Source: Deltaproteobacteria bacterium UBA5205 (GTDB lineage: Bacteria; Desulfobacterota; Syntrophorhabdia; Syntrophorhabdales; Syntrophorhabdaceae). Taken from it: a stretch of 64,000 nt of DNA. Each line of letters starts with the position of its first letter. The first letter of the stretch is position 1. The notes below the pieces were generated by a model, which worked only from the letters and a program-made list of their open reading frames with translations, was not told the origin of the DNA and did not search any database. Both the position numbers and the translations under genes were made by a program. The stretch lies in contig DHVP01000006.1 of NCBI GenBank assembly GCA_002412715.1, positions 1 to 64,000 on the forward strand, read 5' to 3'. Below are positions 32,872-41,680 of this stretch, in pieces.

Positions 32872-34404
32872 ATGGACAAAAAATATTACATTACAACACC
32901 GATCTATTATATCAATGACGTTCCCCATATCGGCCACGCTTACACAACCATAGCGGCGGACGTTATGGCACGCTACAAGAGACTCGGGGGCTACCGGGTC
33001 TTTTTTCTGACAGGAACGGATGAACACGGACAGAAGGTTGAGAAAGCCGCAGCGCTTTCGGGCATCCATCCCAGGGAACATGCCGATGTGATGGTCAATC
33101 GTTTTACTGATCTCTGGAAGGTCCTCAACATATCCAACACGGGGTTCGTCAGGACAACGGAGGAACGCCACAGAAAAGTAGTCCAGCACATCTTCGAGAA
33201 GGTTCGGGAAAAAGGTGATATCTATCTCGGCGAATATGAAGACTGGTACTGCGTACCCTGCGAGGGGTATTACACGGAACTGCAGCTCAAGGACGGCCTG
33301 TGCCCCGACTGCCTGCGCAAACCTGAAAAACTTAAAGAAGAGAGCTACTTCTTCCGCCTTTCCCGGTACACGCAACCCCTGCTCGACCTCCTTGAACAGC
33401 ACCGCGATTTCATCATGCCCGAGATACGTTACAACGAGGTGGCGAGTTTCGTAAAGGGAGGCCTTCGCGACCTGTCTGTCAGCAGAACAAGCTTCAGCTG
33501 GGGAATACCGGTACCGGCGCACGACCGGCACATCGTGTATGTATGGTTCGACGCGCTGACCAACTACCTGACGGGTATCGGCTTCCTTGAAGACGAGGAA
33601 GAATTCAAATCCTTCTGGCCCTGCGACGCCCACCTCATCGGTAAGGATATCCTGAGGTTTCACGCCGTATACTGGCCCAGCTTCCTCATGTCCTACGGGC
33701 TGGAACCCCCCAAACATGTCTTCGCTCATGGATGGTGGACTATAGAAGGTCAGAAGATGTCCAAGTCGCTGGGCAACGTGGTCGACCCCCACGATGTGGT
33801 CAAGGAGTACGGCGTCGATGAGTTCCGTTTCTTCCTCTTCCGCGAAGTCCCCTTCGGACTTGACGGAGATTTTTCGAAACATGCCATCGTCCATCGCATC
33901 AACGGCGACCTGGCGAATGACTTCGGCAACCTGACGAGCCGCACTGTGACCATGATCGGCAAATTCCTCGCGGGAAAGATCGAGACTCCCGAGAAGAAGG
34001 GCGGCATGGACGACCACGTCGAAGAGACGGCTATGAAGCTCATAGCGGAATATCAGAAAGAGATGGATATCTTCGCCTTCCACAAGGCGCTGCAGAGCGT
34101 CTTCGAAATAATCTCCATCCTCAACAAGTATATAGATTCCGAAGCGCCGTGGAAGCTGGCAAAAGAAGGTGACATACGCGTCAAGACGGTCATGTTCAAT
34201 CTCTGGAACGGCATACGCGTCGCCGCGGTCCTCCTCTATCCTTTCATGCCCGTAAAATCTCAGCTCATTTGGAAGGCGCTGGGCATAGGCAGGCAGATCG
34301 AGGCGTGCGGTCTCGAAGAAGAGATGCGGTTCTATACCCCTTCGGACATAGCCCCTATCGACAAGATACCTCCCGTCTTCCCCCGTATAGAAGAAACGGC
34401 GTAG
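32872..34404 (+). CDS. metG: Methionyl-tRNA synthetase
   Basis: 510 residues. Class I signatures: PHIGHAY (HIGH) near residue 20 and KMSKS (GQKMSKSLGN) near 295. A zinc knuckle CVPCEGYY with CPDCLRKPEK lies at about 126-148. The anticodon-binding helical domain follows and the protein ends there; the C-terminal tRNA-binding (EMAP-like) domain seen in longer forms is absent, as in many bacteria. ATG at 32872 follows GGAGACTC. The DciA-like gene starts at the next base after the stop. Confidence 0.97.
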   Translation: MDKKYYITTPIYYINDVPHIGHAYTTIAADVMARYKRLGGYRVFFLTGTDEHGQKVEKAAALSGIHPREHADVMVNRFTDLWKVLNISNTGFVRTTEERHRKVVQHIFEKVREKGDIYLGEYEDWYCVPCEGYYTELQLKDGLCPDCLRKPEKLKEESYFFRLSRYTQPLLDLLEQHRDFIMPEIRYNEVASFVKGGLRDLSVSRTSFSWGIPVPAHDRHIVYVWFDALTNYLTGIGFLEDEEEFKSFWPCDAHLIGKDILRFHAVYWPSFLMSYGLEPPKHVFAHGWWTIEGQKMSKSLGNVVDPHDVVKEYGVDEFRFFLFREVPFGLDGDFSKHAIVHRINGDLANDFGNLTSRTVTMIGKFLAGKIETPEKKGGMDDHVEETAMKLIAEYQKEMDIFAFHKALQSVFEIISILNKYIDSEAPWKLAKEGDIRVKTVMFNLWNGIRVAAVLLYPFMPVKSQLIWKALGIGRQIEACGLEEEMRFYTPSDIAPIDKIPPVFPRIEETA

Positions 34405-34698
34405 ATGGCATTCACTTCCCTTCAAAAAACCCTCGCCAAGGTTCTGAAAGGGTATCGTATCAACGATCTCGAATCGATCAAGGTCTTTGCGGTATGGGGA
34501 AAGATTGCGGGAGAGAAGATGGCGGCGCACTGTCAGCCGGTGCGGATCGACAGGGGGATCCTTTATGTTGAGGTTGATGACCCCGTCTGGCTCACCCAGC
34601 TAAGATACATGAAGATCGATATCCAGAACAAAATAGAAGAAACTCTGCAAAAAGACTCAATCAAGGACATTCGGTTCTATTTGAAAAACTCCGTATAG
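34405..34698 (+). CDS. DciA/DUF721-family protein
   Basis: 97 residues, the compact DUF721 domain: LAKVLKGYRINDLESIKVFAVWGKIAGE followed by ILYVEVDDPVWLTQLRYMK and a final helix. DciA proteins load the replicative helicase DnaB in bacteria lacking DnaC; short DUF721 proteins like this one are assumed to do likewise. It starts immediately after the metG stop and ends convergently with larC. Confidence 0.8.
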   Translation: MAFTSLQKTLAKVLKGYRINDLESIKVFAVWGKIAGEKMAAHCQPVRIDRGILYVEVDDPVWLTQLRYMKIDIQNKIEETLQKDSIKDIRFYLKNSV

Positions 34699-34709
34699 AG
34701 GGCGGAACT

Positions 34710-35888
34710 TCACAATTCAGGACCCTCCACAGACGCCTCTATCTCCCGCCGGACCATCTCCAGGGCTTCCCGGTACGGAATACCCGTCGCGTCGGCTATC
34801 GATCTTACGTCTTCGAATTCAATGTGCGTCTTGACGAGTCTGCCTCGCGAGTCAAAACCCTTTTTTATCCGAACCGGGCCCCGGGATGTCGGTACGGTAA
34901 TCTCTTCCCGTCTCAGTACGCGCCTCCTGCTCCCGCGAAAACGCATGCCGAATGTAGTTGTTTCTGCAAATATGATCTCGACTATCTTCTCGAATTCGCG
35001 CCGTTCTGTTGTAACGCTGAGCCTCAGGCCCATCCTGCCCTTTTTCATTGAGACGGGGAACAAAAGGACATCAAGGGCTCCGGCGGCACGGATCCTTTCG
35101 GCGACTGCACCGACGTATTCCATCTCCATATCGTCGATGTCCGCCTCGATGACCTCGACCTCCTGGTCGTACGGCAGTTCATCCGACTCACCGAGAAAGA
35201 CCCTCAGGACATCAGGCCGCGAAGACTTGTATGTCCCGACGCCGTAACCTTCGCGAACGGTCCTGAACGCGGGGGCCTTCCCTTGCTTTTGTGCATAATA
35301 GGCGGCGATGGCGGCACCCGTCGGGGTGGTAAGCTCGAGGGTATCGTCGTAAAAGACAAGCTGATGGCCGCGGAGTATCTCTAGTGTTACCGGCGGCGGG
35401 TTGGGGATCGATCCGTGGGACGTGGTGATCGTTCCGCTGCCGCACGGCACGGGTCCGCAAAAAACCTTGTCCGCGGCAAGGAAACGTATGCCATACGCGA
35501 CGCAGAGGAGATCTATGACGGTGTCGATATGTGAGAGTTCATGAAGATGGAGTTTGTCGCGGGAGATGTCATGGATCTTTGATTCCGCTGCCACGATGAG
35601 GGAAAGCATGCCTATCGCGTCATCTTTCACGGGCTTTTCGGCATCGATACCGGCCAAGACCTGTTCCATTTCGGCTATGGTCAGATGCCTGTCCGAAGGG
35701 CCTATTTCGAGGTGAACACCGCTGATCACGCCCTGCGTGAGTCGAACGGGCCGTATCGACGGCACCTCGGGGGGTATCTTTCCGAGGAGTCCTTCGAGGC
35801 CCTCGAAGGGTACTCCGGCATCGATGAGGGCGCTGATCATCATGTCGCCGCTCATCCCAAAAACGGGGTCTATGTAAAGTATCTTCAT
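34710..35888 (-). CDS. larC: Nickel-pincer cofactor biosynthesis protein LarC
   Basis: 392 residues. The N-terminus ILYIDPVFGMSGDMMISALIDAG, the HLHELSHIDTVID block and the PCGSGTI and TTPTGAAI motifs are diagnostic of LarC (DUF111), the CTP-dependent nickel insertase. LarB, LarE and LarC convert nicotinate adenine dinucleotide to the nickel-pincer nucleotide used by lactate racemase LarA and related enzymes. It overlaps larB by 4 bases (ATGA). LarE and LarA are not in the window. It is the last gene of the long ffh operon. Confidence 0.93.
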   Translation of the reverse strand: MKILYIDPVFGMSGDMMISALIDAGVPFEGLEGLLGKIPPEVPSIRPVRLTQGVISGVHLEIGPSDRHLTIAEMEQVLAGIDAEKPVKDDAIGMLSLIVAAESKIHDISRDKLHLHELSHIDTVIDLLCVAYGIRFLAADKVFCGPVPCGSGTITTSHGSIPNPPPVTLEILRGHQLVFYDDTLELTTPTGAAIAAYYAQKQGKAPAFRTVREGYGVGTYKSSRPDVLRVFLGESDELPYDQEVEVIEADIDDMEMEYVGAVAERIRAAGALDVLLFPVSMKKGRMGLRLSVTTERREFEKIVEIIFAETTTFGMRFRGSRRRVLRREEITVPTSRGPVRIKKGFDSRGRLVKTHIEFEDVRSIADATGIPYREALEMVRREIEASVEGPEL

Positions 35889-36640
35889 AACCTGTTTATA
35901 AGTGTTGCAAAGTATGCCGCGCCGAAGCCGTTGTCTATGTTAAAGACGCCCACCGTGGAGCAGGAATTGAGCATTGCGAGAAGTGCAGTCAATCCTGCAA
36001 AGCTCGCCCCGTATCCGACGCTCGTGGGAACGGCAATTACAGGAACACCCACAACGCCGGCCACAATGGACGGGAGAGCCCCTTCCATACCGGCCGCTAC
36101 GATAATGACGCGGGCCCTTTTCACAACGGCCAGATTCTGAAACAGCCGGTGAATCCCTGCCACCCCTACATCATAAAGTTTTTCCGTATCGTTGCCAAAA
36201 AACGTCGATGTCACGTATGCCTCCTCGGCAACCCTGACATCGCTCGTCCCGGCCGATATAACCAGGACCATTCCCTTACCTTGCGGGGCCTCTGCCTTAC
36301 GAACGAAAAAACACCGTGCTTCGTTGCTGTATGTTCCTTCCGGGAAGCTGCCGGTCAAAGCATCTCCCGTTGCGGCGTCTATTCGGGTCACCAGTACATC
36401 GAGATCCTTTTGCCTGAAAGAGCCGACGATATCAAAAAGCTGGGAAAGGGTCTTGCCTTCGCCGAAAACAACCTCCTGAACGCCTTTCCGGAGCAAACGA
36501 TGATGATCGACCTTTGTATGTTCCAGATCGTCATAGGGGATGTCCTTGAACGTCTCATAGGCTTGATCAACCGAAATCAACCCGTCACGCACCGCCGCAA
36601 GAAGCTCCATGATCTTCTCGTCAATCACTGTCTCTCTCAT
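35885..36640 (-). CDS. larB: Pyridinium-3,5-biscarboxylic acid mononucleotide synthase LarB
   Basis: 251 residues. The C-terminal half resembles PurE/AIR carboxylase: VISAGTSDVRVAEEAYVTSTFFG, DVGVAGIHRL, VAAGMEGALPSIVAGVV and the PTSVGYGASFAGL motif with its conserved glycine-rich turn. LarB carboxylates and hydrolyses NaAD, the first step to the nickel-pincer cofactor. It overlaps larC downstream and yraN upstream, each by 4 bases. Confidence 0.93.
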   Translation of the reverse strand: MRETVIDEKIMELLAAVRDGLISVDQAYETFKDIPYDDLEHTKVDHHRLLRKGVQEVVFGEGKTLSQLFDIVGSFRQKDLDVLVTRIDAATGDALTGSFPEGTYSNEARCFFVRKAEAPQGKGMVLVISAGTSDVRVAEEAYVTSTFFGNDTEKLYDVGVAGIHRLFQNLAVVKRARVIIVAAGMEGALPSIVAGVVGVPVIAVPTSVGYGASFAGLTALLAMLNSCSTVGVFNIDNGFGAAYFATLINRL

Positions 36641-36993
36641 CCCCTTTCTTCTCCGAAGGCGTGCCTGATCAGCCTCACCTCGTCACCATCGATGCCTACA
36701 ACATCGAAACGCACCCTTCTGCCAAGGCTCCGATTCGTTTTGAGGTATACCTGGGCGGAACGTATGATGTGCCTTTTCTTGCGGGCGTCGATGGCTTCGA
36801 AGGAGGTACCGAAGGTGCGGCCCTTTCGTCTTTTGACCTCAACGAAGACAAGGCAGCCGTCTTCTTCCGCAATGATATCGATTTCTCCAAAGGGACTTCT
36901 GAAGTTGGTGGCGATGATCCGGTAGCCTTCCTTTTTCAAGACAAGCGCCGCCCGATCTTCCCCTTCCTGTCCCGTCAAACGTTTATCGGGCAC
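36637..36993 (-). CDS. YraN/UPF0102-family nuclease-like protein
   Basis: 118 residues. Family motifs are in order: GEDRAALVLKKEGYRIIATNFRSPFGEIDIIA, then VFVEVKRRKG and ARKKRHIIRSAQVYL. The E, D and E-x-K residues form a restriction-endonuclease-like site. The biological role is unsettled; a link to Holliday junction or DNA processing is only proposed. It overlaps rnhB by 11 bases, a common bacterial arrangement. Confidence 0.9.
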   Translation of the reverse strand: MPDKRLTGQEGEDRAALVLKKEGYRIIATNFRSPFGEIDIIAEEDGCLVFVEVKRRKGRTFGTSFEAIDARKKRHIIRSAQVYLKTNRSLGRRVRFDVVGIDGDEVRLIRHAFGEERG

Positions 36994-37567
36994 AATACTC
37001 CTTTACTCCTCTGAAGGTCTTCCGGTGGATCGGGGTGATCCCGAATTCCTTGATTGCAGCCCTGTGCTCTCCTGTTGGGTAGCCTTTATTCTGCTTGAAG
37101 TTATAGTGCGGATAGATCCGGTCGTACGCATCCATGGCTCTGTCACGGACAACCTTGGCTATAATGGAGGCGCTTGCCATAAAAAAACATTTGCGGTCCC
37201 CGCGGACAATGGGACAAGCCTTCGGGTAGTTCTTAAGTCCGCGATTGCCATCGATGAGCAGTACGTCGGGATCCAGCCCCGCTGCTTCCAGAGCGCGCTC
37301 CATGGCGAGAATGGTGGCGTTGAGGATATTCATGGCATCAATCTCTTCATTGCTTGCCATGCCTATCCCAACGCTCAGCGCATGGTCTGTGATCCACGAA
37401 AAAAGACCGACCCGCTTCTTTTCCGTCAGGAGCTTCGAGTCGGTCACACCGTTCTTCGTTTCCGGCACTTTCTCCCAGATCACGCAGGACGAGAACACCG
37501 GCCCGGCGAGCGGACCCCGTCCGGCCTCATCTATTCCGCCCACGAGACCTGTCAGCCGGCAGATCAT
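36983..37567 (-). CDS. rnhB: Ribonuclease HII
   Basis: 194 residues. Catalytic carboxylates are in GGIDEAGRGPLAGPV (Asp-Glu), in VLLIDGNRGL and in the MASASIIAKVVRDRAMD block. It removes ribonucleotides from DNA and RNA primers. It follows rplS by 10 bases, as in many bacteria (rplS-rnhB-yraN). Confidence 0.96.
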   Translation of the reverse strand: MICRLTGLVGGIDEAGRGPLAGPVFSSCVIWEKVPETKNGVTDSKLLTEKKRVGLFSWITDHALSVGIGMASNEEIDAMNILNATILAMERALEAAGLDPDVLLIDGNRGLKNYPKACPIVRGDRKCFFMASASIIAKVVRDRAMDAYDRIYPHYNFKQNKGYPTGEHRAAIKEFGITPIHRKTFRGVKEYCAR

Positions 37568-37577
37568 CGTTCTTCTG

Positions 37578-37925
37578 CTAATCCCTTTTTTCTTTGAGCT
37601 TAGCCGCTTTTCCTCTGAGGTTGCGCAGATAGTAGAGCTTCGACCGTCTGATCTTGCTCTTACTGACCCTTTCTATCCTGTCGATGAGCGGGGAATGTAC
37701 GGGAAACGTCTTCTCGACGCCCACACCGTAGGACACCTTACGAACCGTGAAAGTCGCACGCGTGTTTCCGCCTCTCGCGCGAATAACGACGCCTTCGAAT
37801 ATCTGGATCCTTTCTTTGTCGCCTTCAAAAATCCTGGTGTAGACCTTTACGTTATCGCCTATGCCGACCTCAGGGAGGTCGAGTCTCATATGCTCTTTTT
37901 CAAGCAGATCGACCATTTCATTCAT
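37578..37925 (-). CDS. rplS: Ribosomal protein L19
   Basis: 115 residues. Starts MNEMVDLLEKEHMRLDLPE and contains the L19 core GDNVKVYTRIFEGDKERIQIFEGVVI and the C-terminal RRSKLYYLRNLRGKAAKL. ATG at 37925 is preceded by GAGGAGG. It overlaps the upstream methyltransferase by 8 bases. L19 sits at the 30S-50S interface. Confidence 0.97.
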   Translation of the reverse strand: MNEMVDLLEKEHMRLDLPEVGIGDNVKVYTRIFEGDKERIQIFEGVVIRARGGNTRATFTVRKVSYGVGVEKTFPVHSPLIDRIERVSKSKIRRSKLYYLRNLRGKAAKLKEKRD

Positions 37926-38490
37926 GGTGTCCTCCTCTTTGACTAAAAATTCTATCCAGTATAATACCCAGTGCAACGCGCAGGGAAAGATGATTGTAAT
38001 CGCCTGTGCCACTGATGGGTTCAAGCATTCTATCGCAACGGTCCACCACTTCCTCCGTAAGGCCCCAACCCGTTCCGAAGAGCACGAGAGCCGGTTGCTG
38101 CCCCTTCATGACGAAATCATGGAAATCGTCGCTTGACATCATTTTTCCCTCCCTCGTACGGGAGGACGTACCCACGACAAACGGTCTGGGGTCGCCGCCG
38201 AAGTCGTCGAGCACCGCATCGATGTCCGGTTTGATCCTCACTTTTTTAAGGGCTTCACCCCGTGCGGGATTGTATTTCGCCCCGTATCCGTGTATCCAGT
38301 GATGGACCAGCTTTTCCGCTATCTCCCGCTGTCGGGCGAGAGGTGACACAATATAGCACAGGTCTATGCCAAAAGTCATGCAGGTTCTTGCCATATCATG
38401 TATTTCCAGGTTTGTCAGGCTCGTCGCCACGACATCTCCGCGTTTATCGTAGACGGGGTAGTGAATAACCCCGATACTTACATTATTCAG
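37918..38490 (-). CDS. SPOUT-type RNA methyltransferase (Methyltrn_RNA_4-like) with non-canonical start
   Basis: Up to 190 residues. The family pattern runs I-HYPVYDKRGDVVATSLTN, LEIHDMARTCMTFGI, YIVSPLARQREIAEKL, HWIHGYGAKYNPAR, FGTGWGL and the trefoil-knot end DYNHLSLRVALGIILDRI, all as in the SAM-dependent RNA methyltransferases found beside trmD. The conserved N-terminal strand (SIGVIHYPVYDKRGD) lies upstream of the first GTG (38430), yet no ATG, GTG or TTG precedes it in frame. CTG at 38490, four bases after GGAGGAG inside trmD, is the best candidate start. A GTG start would delete about 20 conserved residues. Confidence 0.8.
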   Translation of the reverse strand: MNNVSIGVIHYPVYDKRGDVVATSLTNLEIHDMARTCMTFGIDLCYIVSPLARQREIAEKLVHHWIHGYGAKYNPARGEALKKVRIKPDIDAVLDDFGGDPRPFVVGTSSRTREGKMMSSDDFHDFVMKGQQPALVLFGTGWGLTEEVVDRCDRMLEPISGTGDYNHLSLRVALGIILDRIFSQRGGHHE

Positions 38491-39217
38491 GGAACTCCTC
38501 CATGACCTCTCTCATAAATTTGCGGTCCTCCTCACCGGGTTGAAGACGGTTGAGAAGATCGGAGCGCTTGAGGACTGTCTTCCTGATGGCCTCTTTGCGC
38601 CTCCACTTTCGTATTTCCTCATGGTTTCCCGACAGCAGGACGGGCGGCACGGCGGCGCCCATGAAATTCTCCGGCCGTGTATACTGAGGATATTCCAGAA
38701 GAGGCTCTCTGAAGCTCTCCGCAAAAACCGATTCGTCGTTCCCGAGAACCCCGGGCACAAAGCGGGACACAGCATCGATAAGAACAAGCGCCGGGAACTC
38801 GCCGCCGGATGTGACATAGTCCCCCACCGATATCTCTTCATCGACATGGTCGAGCACGCGTTCATCGACGCCTTCGTAACGACCGCATACCAGGCAGATA
38901 TGGGGCGATCTGGCGAAGCGCTCCGCGGTGAATTGATCAAAGGGCTGTCCCTGTGGTGTCAGCAGGACAAACTTCGCCCTGCCGTGAACCTCAGTCACGT
39001 GTTGTATGGCCCGGTAGATGGGTTCCACCTTCATGACCATTCCCGGCCCGCCGCCATATGGCGTGTCGTCGCAACACCGATGGGGATCGTCGGCAAAATC
39101 CCGTATATTGATGATGTTGAAACTGACAAGCCCCTTTTCGGCTGCCTTGCCAAGTATGCTCTCTTTGAGGGGCGATGAAAAGATCCCCGGGAAGAGCGTG
39201 AGAATTGAAAAGATCAT
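38483..39217 (-). CDS. trmD: tRNA (guanine-N1)-methyltransferase
   Basis: 244 residues. SPOUT fold with the knot motifs LVCGRYEGVDERV, ISVGDYVTSGGEFPALVLIDAVSRFVPGVLG and YPQYTRP. It methylates G37 of tRNAs to prevent frameshifting. ATGA overlap with rimM upstream. The last codons (GGAGGAGTTC) form the ribosome binding site for the next methyltransferase gene. Confidence 0.97.
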   Translation of the reverse strand: MIFSILTLFPGIFSSPLKESILGKAAEKGLVSFNIINIRDFADDPHRCCDDTPYGGGPGMVMKVEPIYRAIQHVTEVHGRAKFVLLTPQGQPFDQFTAERFARSPHICLVCGRYEGVDERVLDHVDEEISVGDYVTSGGEFPALVLIDAVSRFVPGVLGNDESVFAESFREPLLEYPQYTRPENFMGAAVPPVLLSGNHEEIRKWRRKEAIRKTVLKRSDLLNRLQPGEEDRKFMREVMEEFPE

Positions 39218-39711
39218 GCAACAAGTCCCTCGATGTCTACGCGGATCGTGCCGCGACCCACATCTATATCAATGATGAACCCTTCAACCATGGGAATCAT
39301 CATGTCCTTTTCTCCTTCAACAACCAGGATATCATTCGCGGCGGTGTGCATCACCGATCCGACCTTTCCGAGCGATACTCCTTCCGCGTTTATCACCTCG
39401 AGCCCGATCAACTGGTACTCGTAGTACTCGCCGTCCTCTACCGGACGGAGGTCAGCTTCCCGGACAAAAAGCTCTTTTGTCACCAGGAAGGAGACCTCCT
39501 CAACGGTTGAAAGCCCACGAAATGAGAGATAAAAGAAATGTTTCCTGTAACTTGCCCCCTCGGGCTTCAGCTCGATATGTTCATCGCCTTTAAGGGCAAA
39601 CAACGAGGTGTAGTCGAGAAACCCTTCCTTCACCTCGTTGTAATAGTAAAACTTTACCTCACCCCGTATGCCGGATGTCGACACGACACGGCCGACAGGG
39701 ATCCATTTCAT
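39214..39711 (-). CDS. rimM: 16S rRNA processing protein RimM
   Basis: 165 residues. N-terminal RimM barrel (IPVGRVVSTSGIRGEVKFY) and C-terminal PRC domain (YYEYQLIGLEVINAEGVSLGKV, ILVVEGEKDMMIPMVEGFI). It assists 30S head maturation. The start overlaps the khpA stop by one base (TAATG). Confidence 0.95.
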   Translation of the reverse strand: MKWIPVGRVVSTSGIRGEVKFYYYNEVKEGFLDYTSLFALKGDEHIELKPEGASYRKHFFYLSFRGLSTVEEVSFLVTKELFVREADLRPVEDGEYYEYQLIGLEVINAEGVSLGKVGSVMHTAANDILVVEGEKDMMIPMVEGFIIDIDVGRGTIRVDIEGLVA

Positions 39712-39944
39712 TATTCAATAATCTCGAGGACCGCTCTCTTCTTAACTTTTGTCGAGGCCGCACTCAATATCGTCCTCATGGCCCGAGCGGTTCTGCCCTG
39801 CTTCCCGATGACCTTCCCAAGATCATCCTTGGCAACATTGAGCTCAATAACAGAAGTCTTTTCCCCCTCGATCTCGGAGACCCTGACGAGATCAGGATTG
39901 TCAACCAACGCCTTTGCAATATACTCGATCAACTCTTTCAACAC
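39711..39944 (-). CDS. khpA: KH-domain RNA-binding protein KhpA
   Basis: 77 residues, one KH domain with the GKxG loop (DLGKVIGKQGRTARAMRTIL). KhpA binds RNA with KhpB in several bacteria. Lies 18 bases after rpsP and overlaps rimM. The order rpsP-khpA-rimM-trmD is conserved. Confidence 0.94.
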   Translation of the reverse strand: MLKELIEYIAKALVDNPDLVRVSEIEGEKTSVIELNVAKDDLGKVIGKQGRTARAMRTILSAASTKVKKRAVLEIIE

Positions 39945-39962
39945 GATCCACCTCCGTTCGTT

Positions 39963-40217
39963 TTATGAAAGCTCCTTCAGAACCCCCTCTCTCTTGAACA
40001 GACTTTCAACGGTCCTCGTGGGCCTTACCCCTTTTTCATACCATGTTTTAATCTTTTCTTTGTCGAGGCTTATCTCGGCAGGGTTCTTCAACGGGTCGTA
40101 GAATCCGACCTTATCGATAAACCTGCCATCTCTGGGTGAACGTTCATCGGCCACGACAATGCGATAAAACGGTTTTTTCTTTGCACCAAACCTCGACAAC
40201 CTGAATTTTACAGCCAA
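39963..40217 (-). CDS. rpsP: Ribosomal protein S16
   Basis: 84 residues. Starts MAVKFRLSRFGAKKKPFYRIVVADERSPRDGRFIDKVG in the classic S16 pattern (shown here in family-wide terms: RLSRFG, PFYRIVVAD, RDGRFI, GFYDPL). It follows ffh by 12 bases and is preceded by AAGGAGGTAGGA. Confidence 0.97.
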   Translation of the reverse strand: MAVKFRLSRFGAKKKPFYRIVVADERSPRDGRFIDKVGFYDPLKNPAEISLDKEKIKTWYEKGVRPTRTVESLFKREGVLKELS

Positions 40218-40229
40218 AATCCTACCTCC

Positions 40230-41561
40230 TTATCTATTGAAAAGTTGTCTTTGGAGGCCTTTTGCGCCTCCCTTCGTAAATTTCTTCAGCATCTTTTTCG
40301 TTTCCATATATTTTTTCAAAAGATCGTTAACATCCTGCACCTGCGTCCCGCTGCCTTTCGCGATGCGAATCCGCCTGCTTCCGTCTATAATTCCAGCCTT
40401 GGCCCTTTCCTTCGATGTCATTGAGTTGATGATCGCTTCCGTCTTCCTGATGTCCTTTTCGGCCTCGGTGAAATTGATCGCACCTTTGAACTTGTTCATG
40501 CCGGGAATCATGCCTATGATCGATTCCAGCGACCCGAGCTTCTTCATCTGCCGGATCTGGTCGCGAAAATCCTCGAGGGTGAATTCGTCCTTGCGGAACT
40601 TGCGTTCGAGCTCGCGGGCCTGTTTCTCGTCGAAGACATCCTGGGCCTTTTCGACAAGGGAAACGACATCGCCCATACCAAGTATCCGGGATGCCATTCT
40701 GTCAGGGAAGAAGGGTTCAAGAGCATCCAGTTTTTCGCCGACGCCGATGAACTTGATGGGCTTGCCCGTTACCGCCTTGATGGATATGGCTGCGCCGCCG
40801 CGCGTATCACCGTCGAGCTTTGTGAGGATTATGCCGTCTATACCCAGTTTTTCGTTAAAAACGGTGGCTATGCTCACCGCGTCCTGACCCGTCATCGCGT
40901 CAAGGACAAGGAGTGTCTCCTTCGGATTGAGGACCTTTTTTTGCTCGACGAGTTCGCCAACCATGTTCTCGTCAATGTGCAGACGGCCCGCGGTGTCGAC
41001 AATCACCGTGTCATAGCCATGTCTCATGGCATATATTTTTGCCTCTTTGCAGATCGTTACCGGGTCCTTGACCACGTCCATGGTGAAGGCCTCGACATTG
41101 ATCTGCTTTCCCAACGTAACAAGCTGATCTATGGCTGCCGGCCGGTAGATATCCGAAGGAACGAGGAGTGGCCGGCGCCCCATTTTGCGAAGGTGGATCG
41201 CAAGCTTTGCTGAGGTTGTGGTTTTGCCGGACCCCTGCAGACCGATAAGCATGACCGGTACGGGCGGGGCCGCTGCAACGTCCAGGGGTTTGTTGGCGCT
41301 CCCCAGTACCTCGCAAAGCTCGTCATAAACGATCTTAACAAACTGCTGGCCGGGCGTGATGCTCGTGAGCACCTCTTCGCCCATCGCCTTTTCCCTGACC
41401 TTCTCGAGGAAATCTTTGGCCACCTTGAAGTTGACGTCGGCCTCAAGGAGCGCCACCCGTACTTCGCGCAAGGTGTCCTTTATATTATTTTCGGTAAGTT
41501 TCCCGTATCCTCGAACCTTCTTGAAGGTCGACTCAAATCTTTCCTGTAATTTATCAAACAT
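40230..41561 (-). CDS. ffh: Signal recognition particle protein
   Basis: 443 residues. N domain (four-helix), G domain with P-loop GLQGSGKTTTSAKLA, VIVDTAGRLHID, LTKLDGDTRGGAA and GVGEKLDAL, then the methionine-containing M domain that binds 4.5S RNA and signal sequences. It guides nascent membrane and secreted proteins to FtsY. First gene of an 11-gene operon. Its -10 box is 14 bases from the ATG and there is no Shine-Dalgarno. Confidence 0.97.
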   Translation of the reverse strand: MFDKLQERFESTFKKVRGYGKLTENNIKDTLREVRVALLEADVNFKVAKDFLEKVREKAMGEEVLTSITPGQQFVKIVYDELCEVLGSANKPLDVAAAPPVPVMLIGLQGSGKTTTSAKLAIHLRKMGRRPLLVPSDIYRPAAIDQLVTLGKQINVEAFTMDVVKDPVTICKEAKIYAMRHGYDTVIVDTAGRLHIDENMVGELVEQKKVLNPKETLLVLDAMTGQDAVSIATVFNEKLGIDGIILTKLDGDTRGGAAISIKAVTGKPIKFIGVGEKLDALEPFFPDRMASRILGMGDVVSLVEKAQDVFDEKQARELERKFRKDEFTLEDFRDQIRQMKKLGSLESIIGMIPGMNKFKGAINFTEAEKDIRKTEAIINSMTSKERAKAGIIDGSRRIRIAKGSGTQVQDVNDLLKKYMETKKMLKKFTKGGAKGLQRQLFNR

Positions 41562-41575
41562 AAGATATGAGGTAT

Positions 41576-41604
41576 ATTCTAATTGAAATGTCGGAGATAG
41601 TCAA
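41576..41604 (-). promoter_or_regulatory. Promoter of the ffh-larC operon
   Basis: On the minus strand TTGACT (41604-41599), a 17-base spacer and TAGAAT (41581-41576). The predicted start of transcription is about 8 bases before the ffh ATG, leaving no room for a Shine-Dalgarno. Confidence 0.7.
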
Positions 41605-41680
41605 TGTTAATTAAGGGTTATCCACCAGTGATTACAACGTTTTACGAAAGACCTGCCGTGTGTTGCCATCCTCTCATTCT

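Noticed and set aside
32848..34530. 560-codon open frame on the minus strand opposite metG
   Set aside because: It is antisense to a clear methionyl-tRNA synthetase and its translation has no recognisable domain; it arises from codon bias of the real gene.
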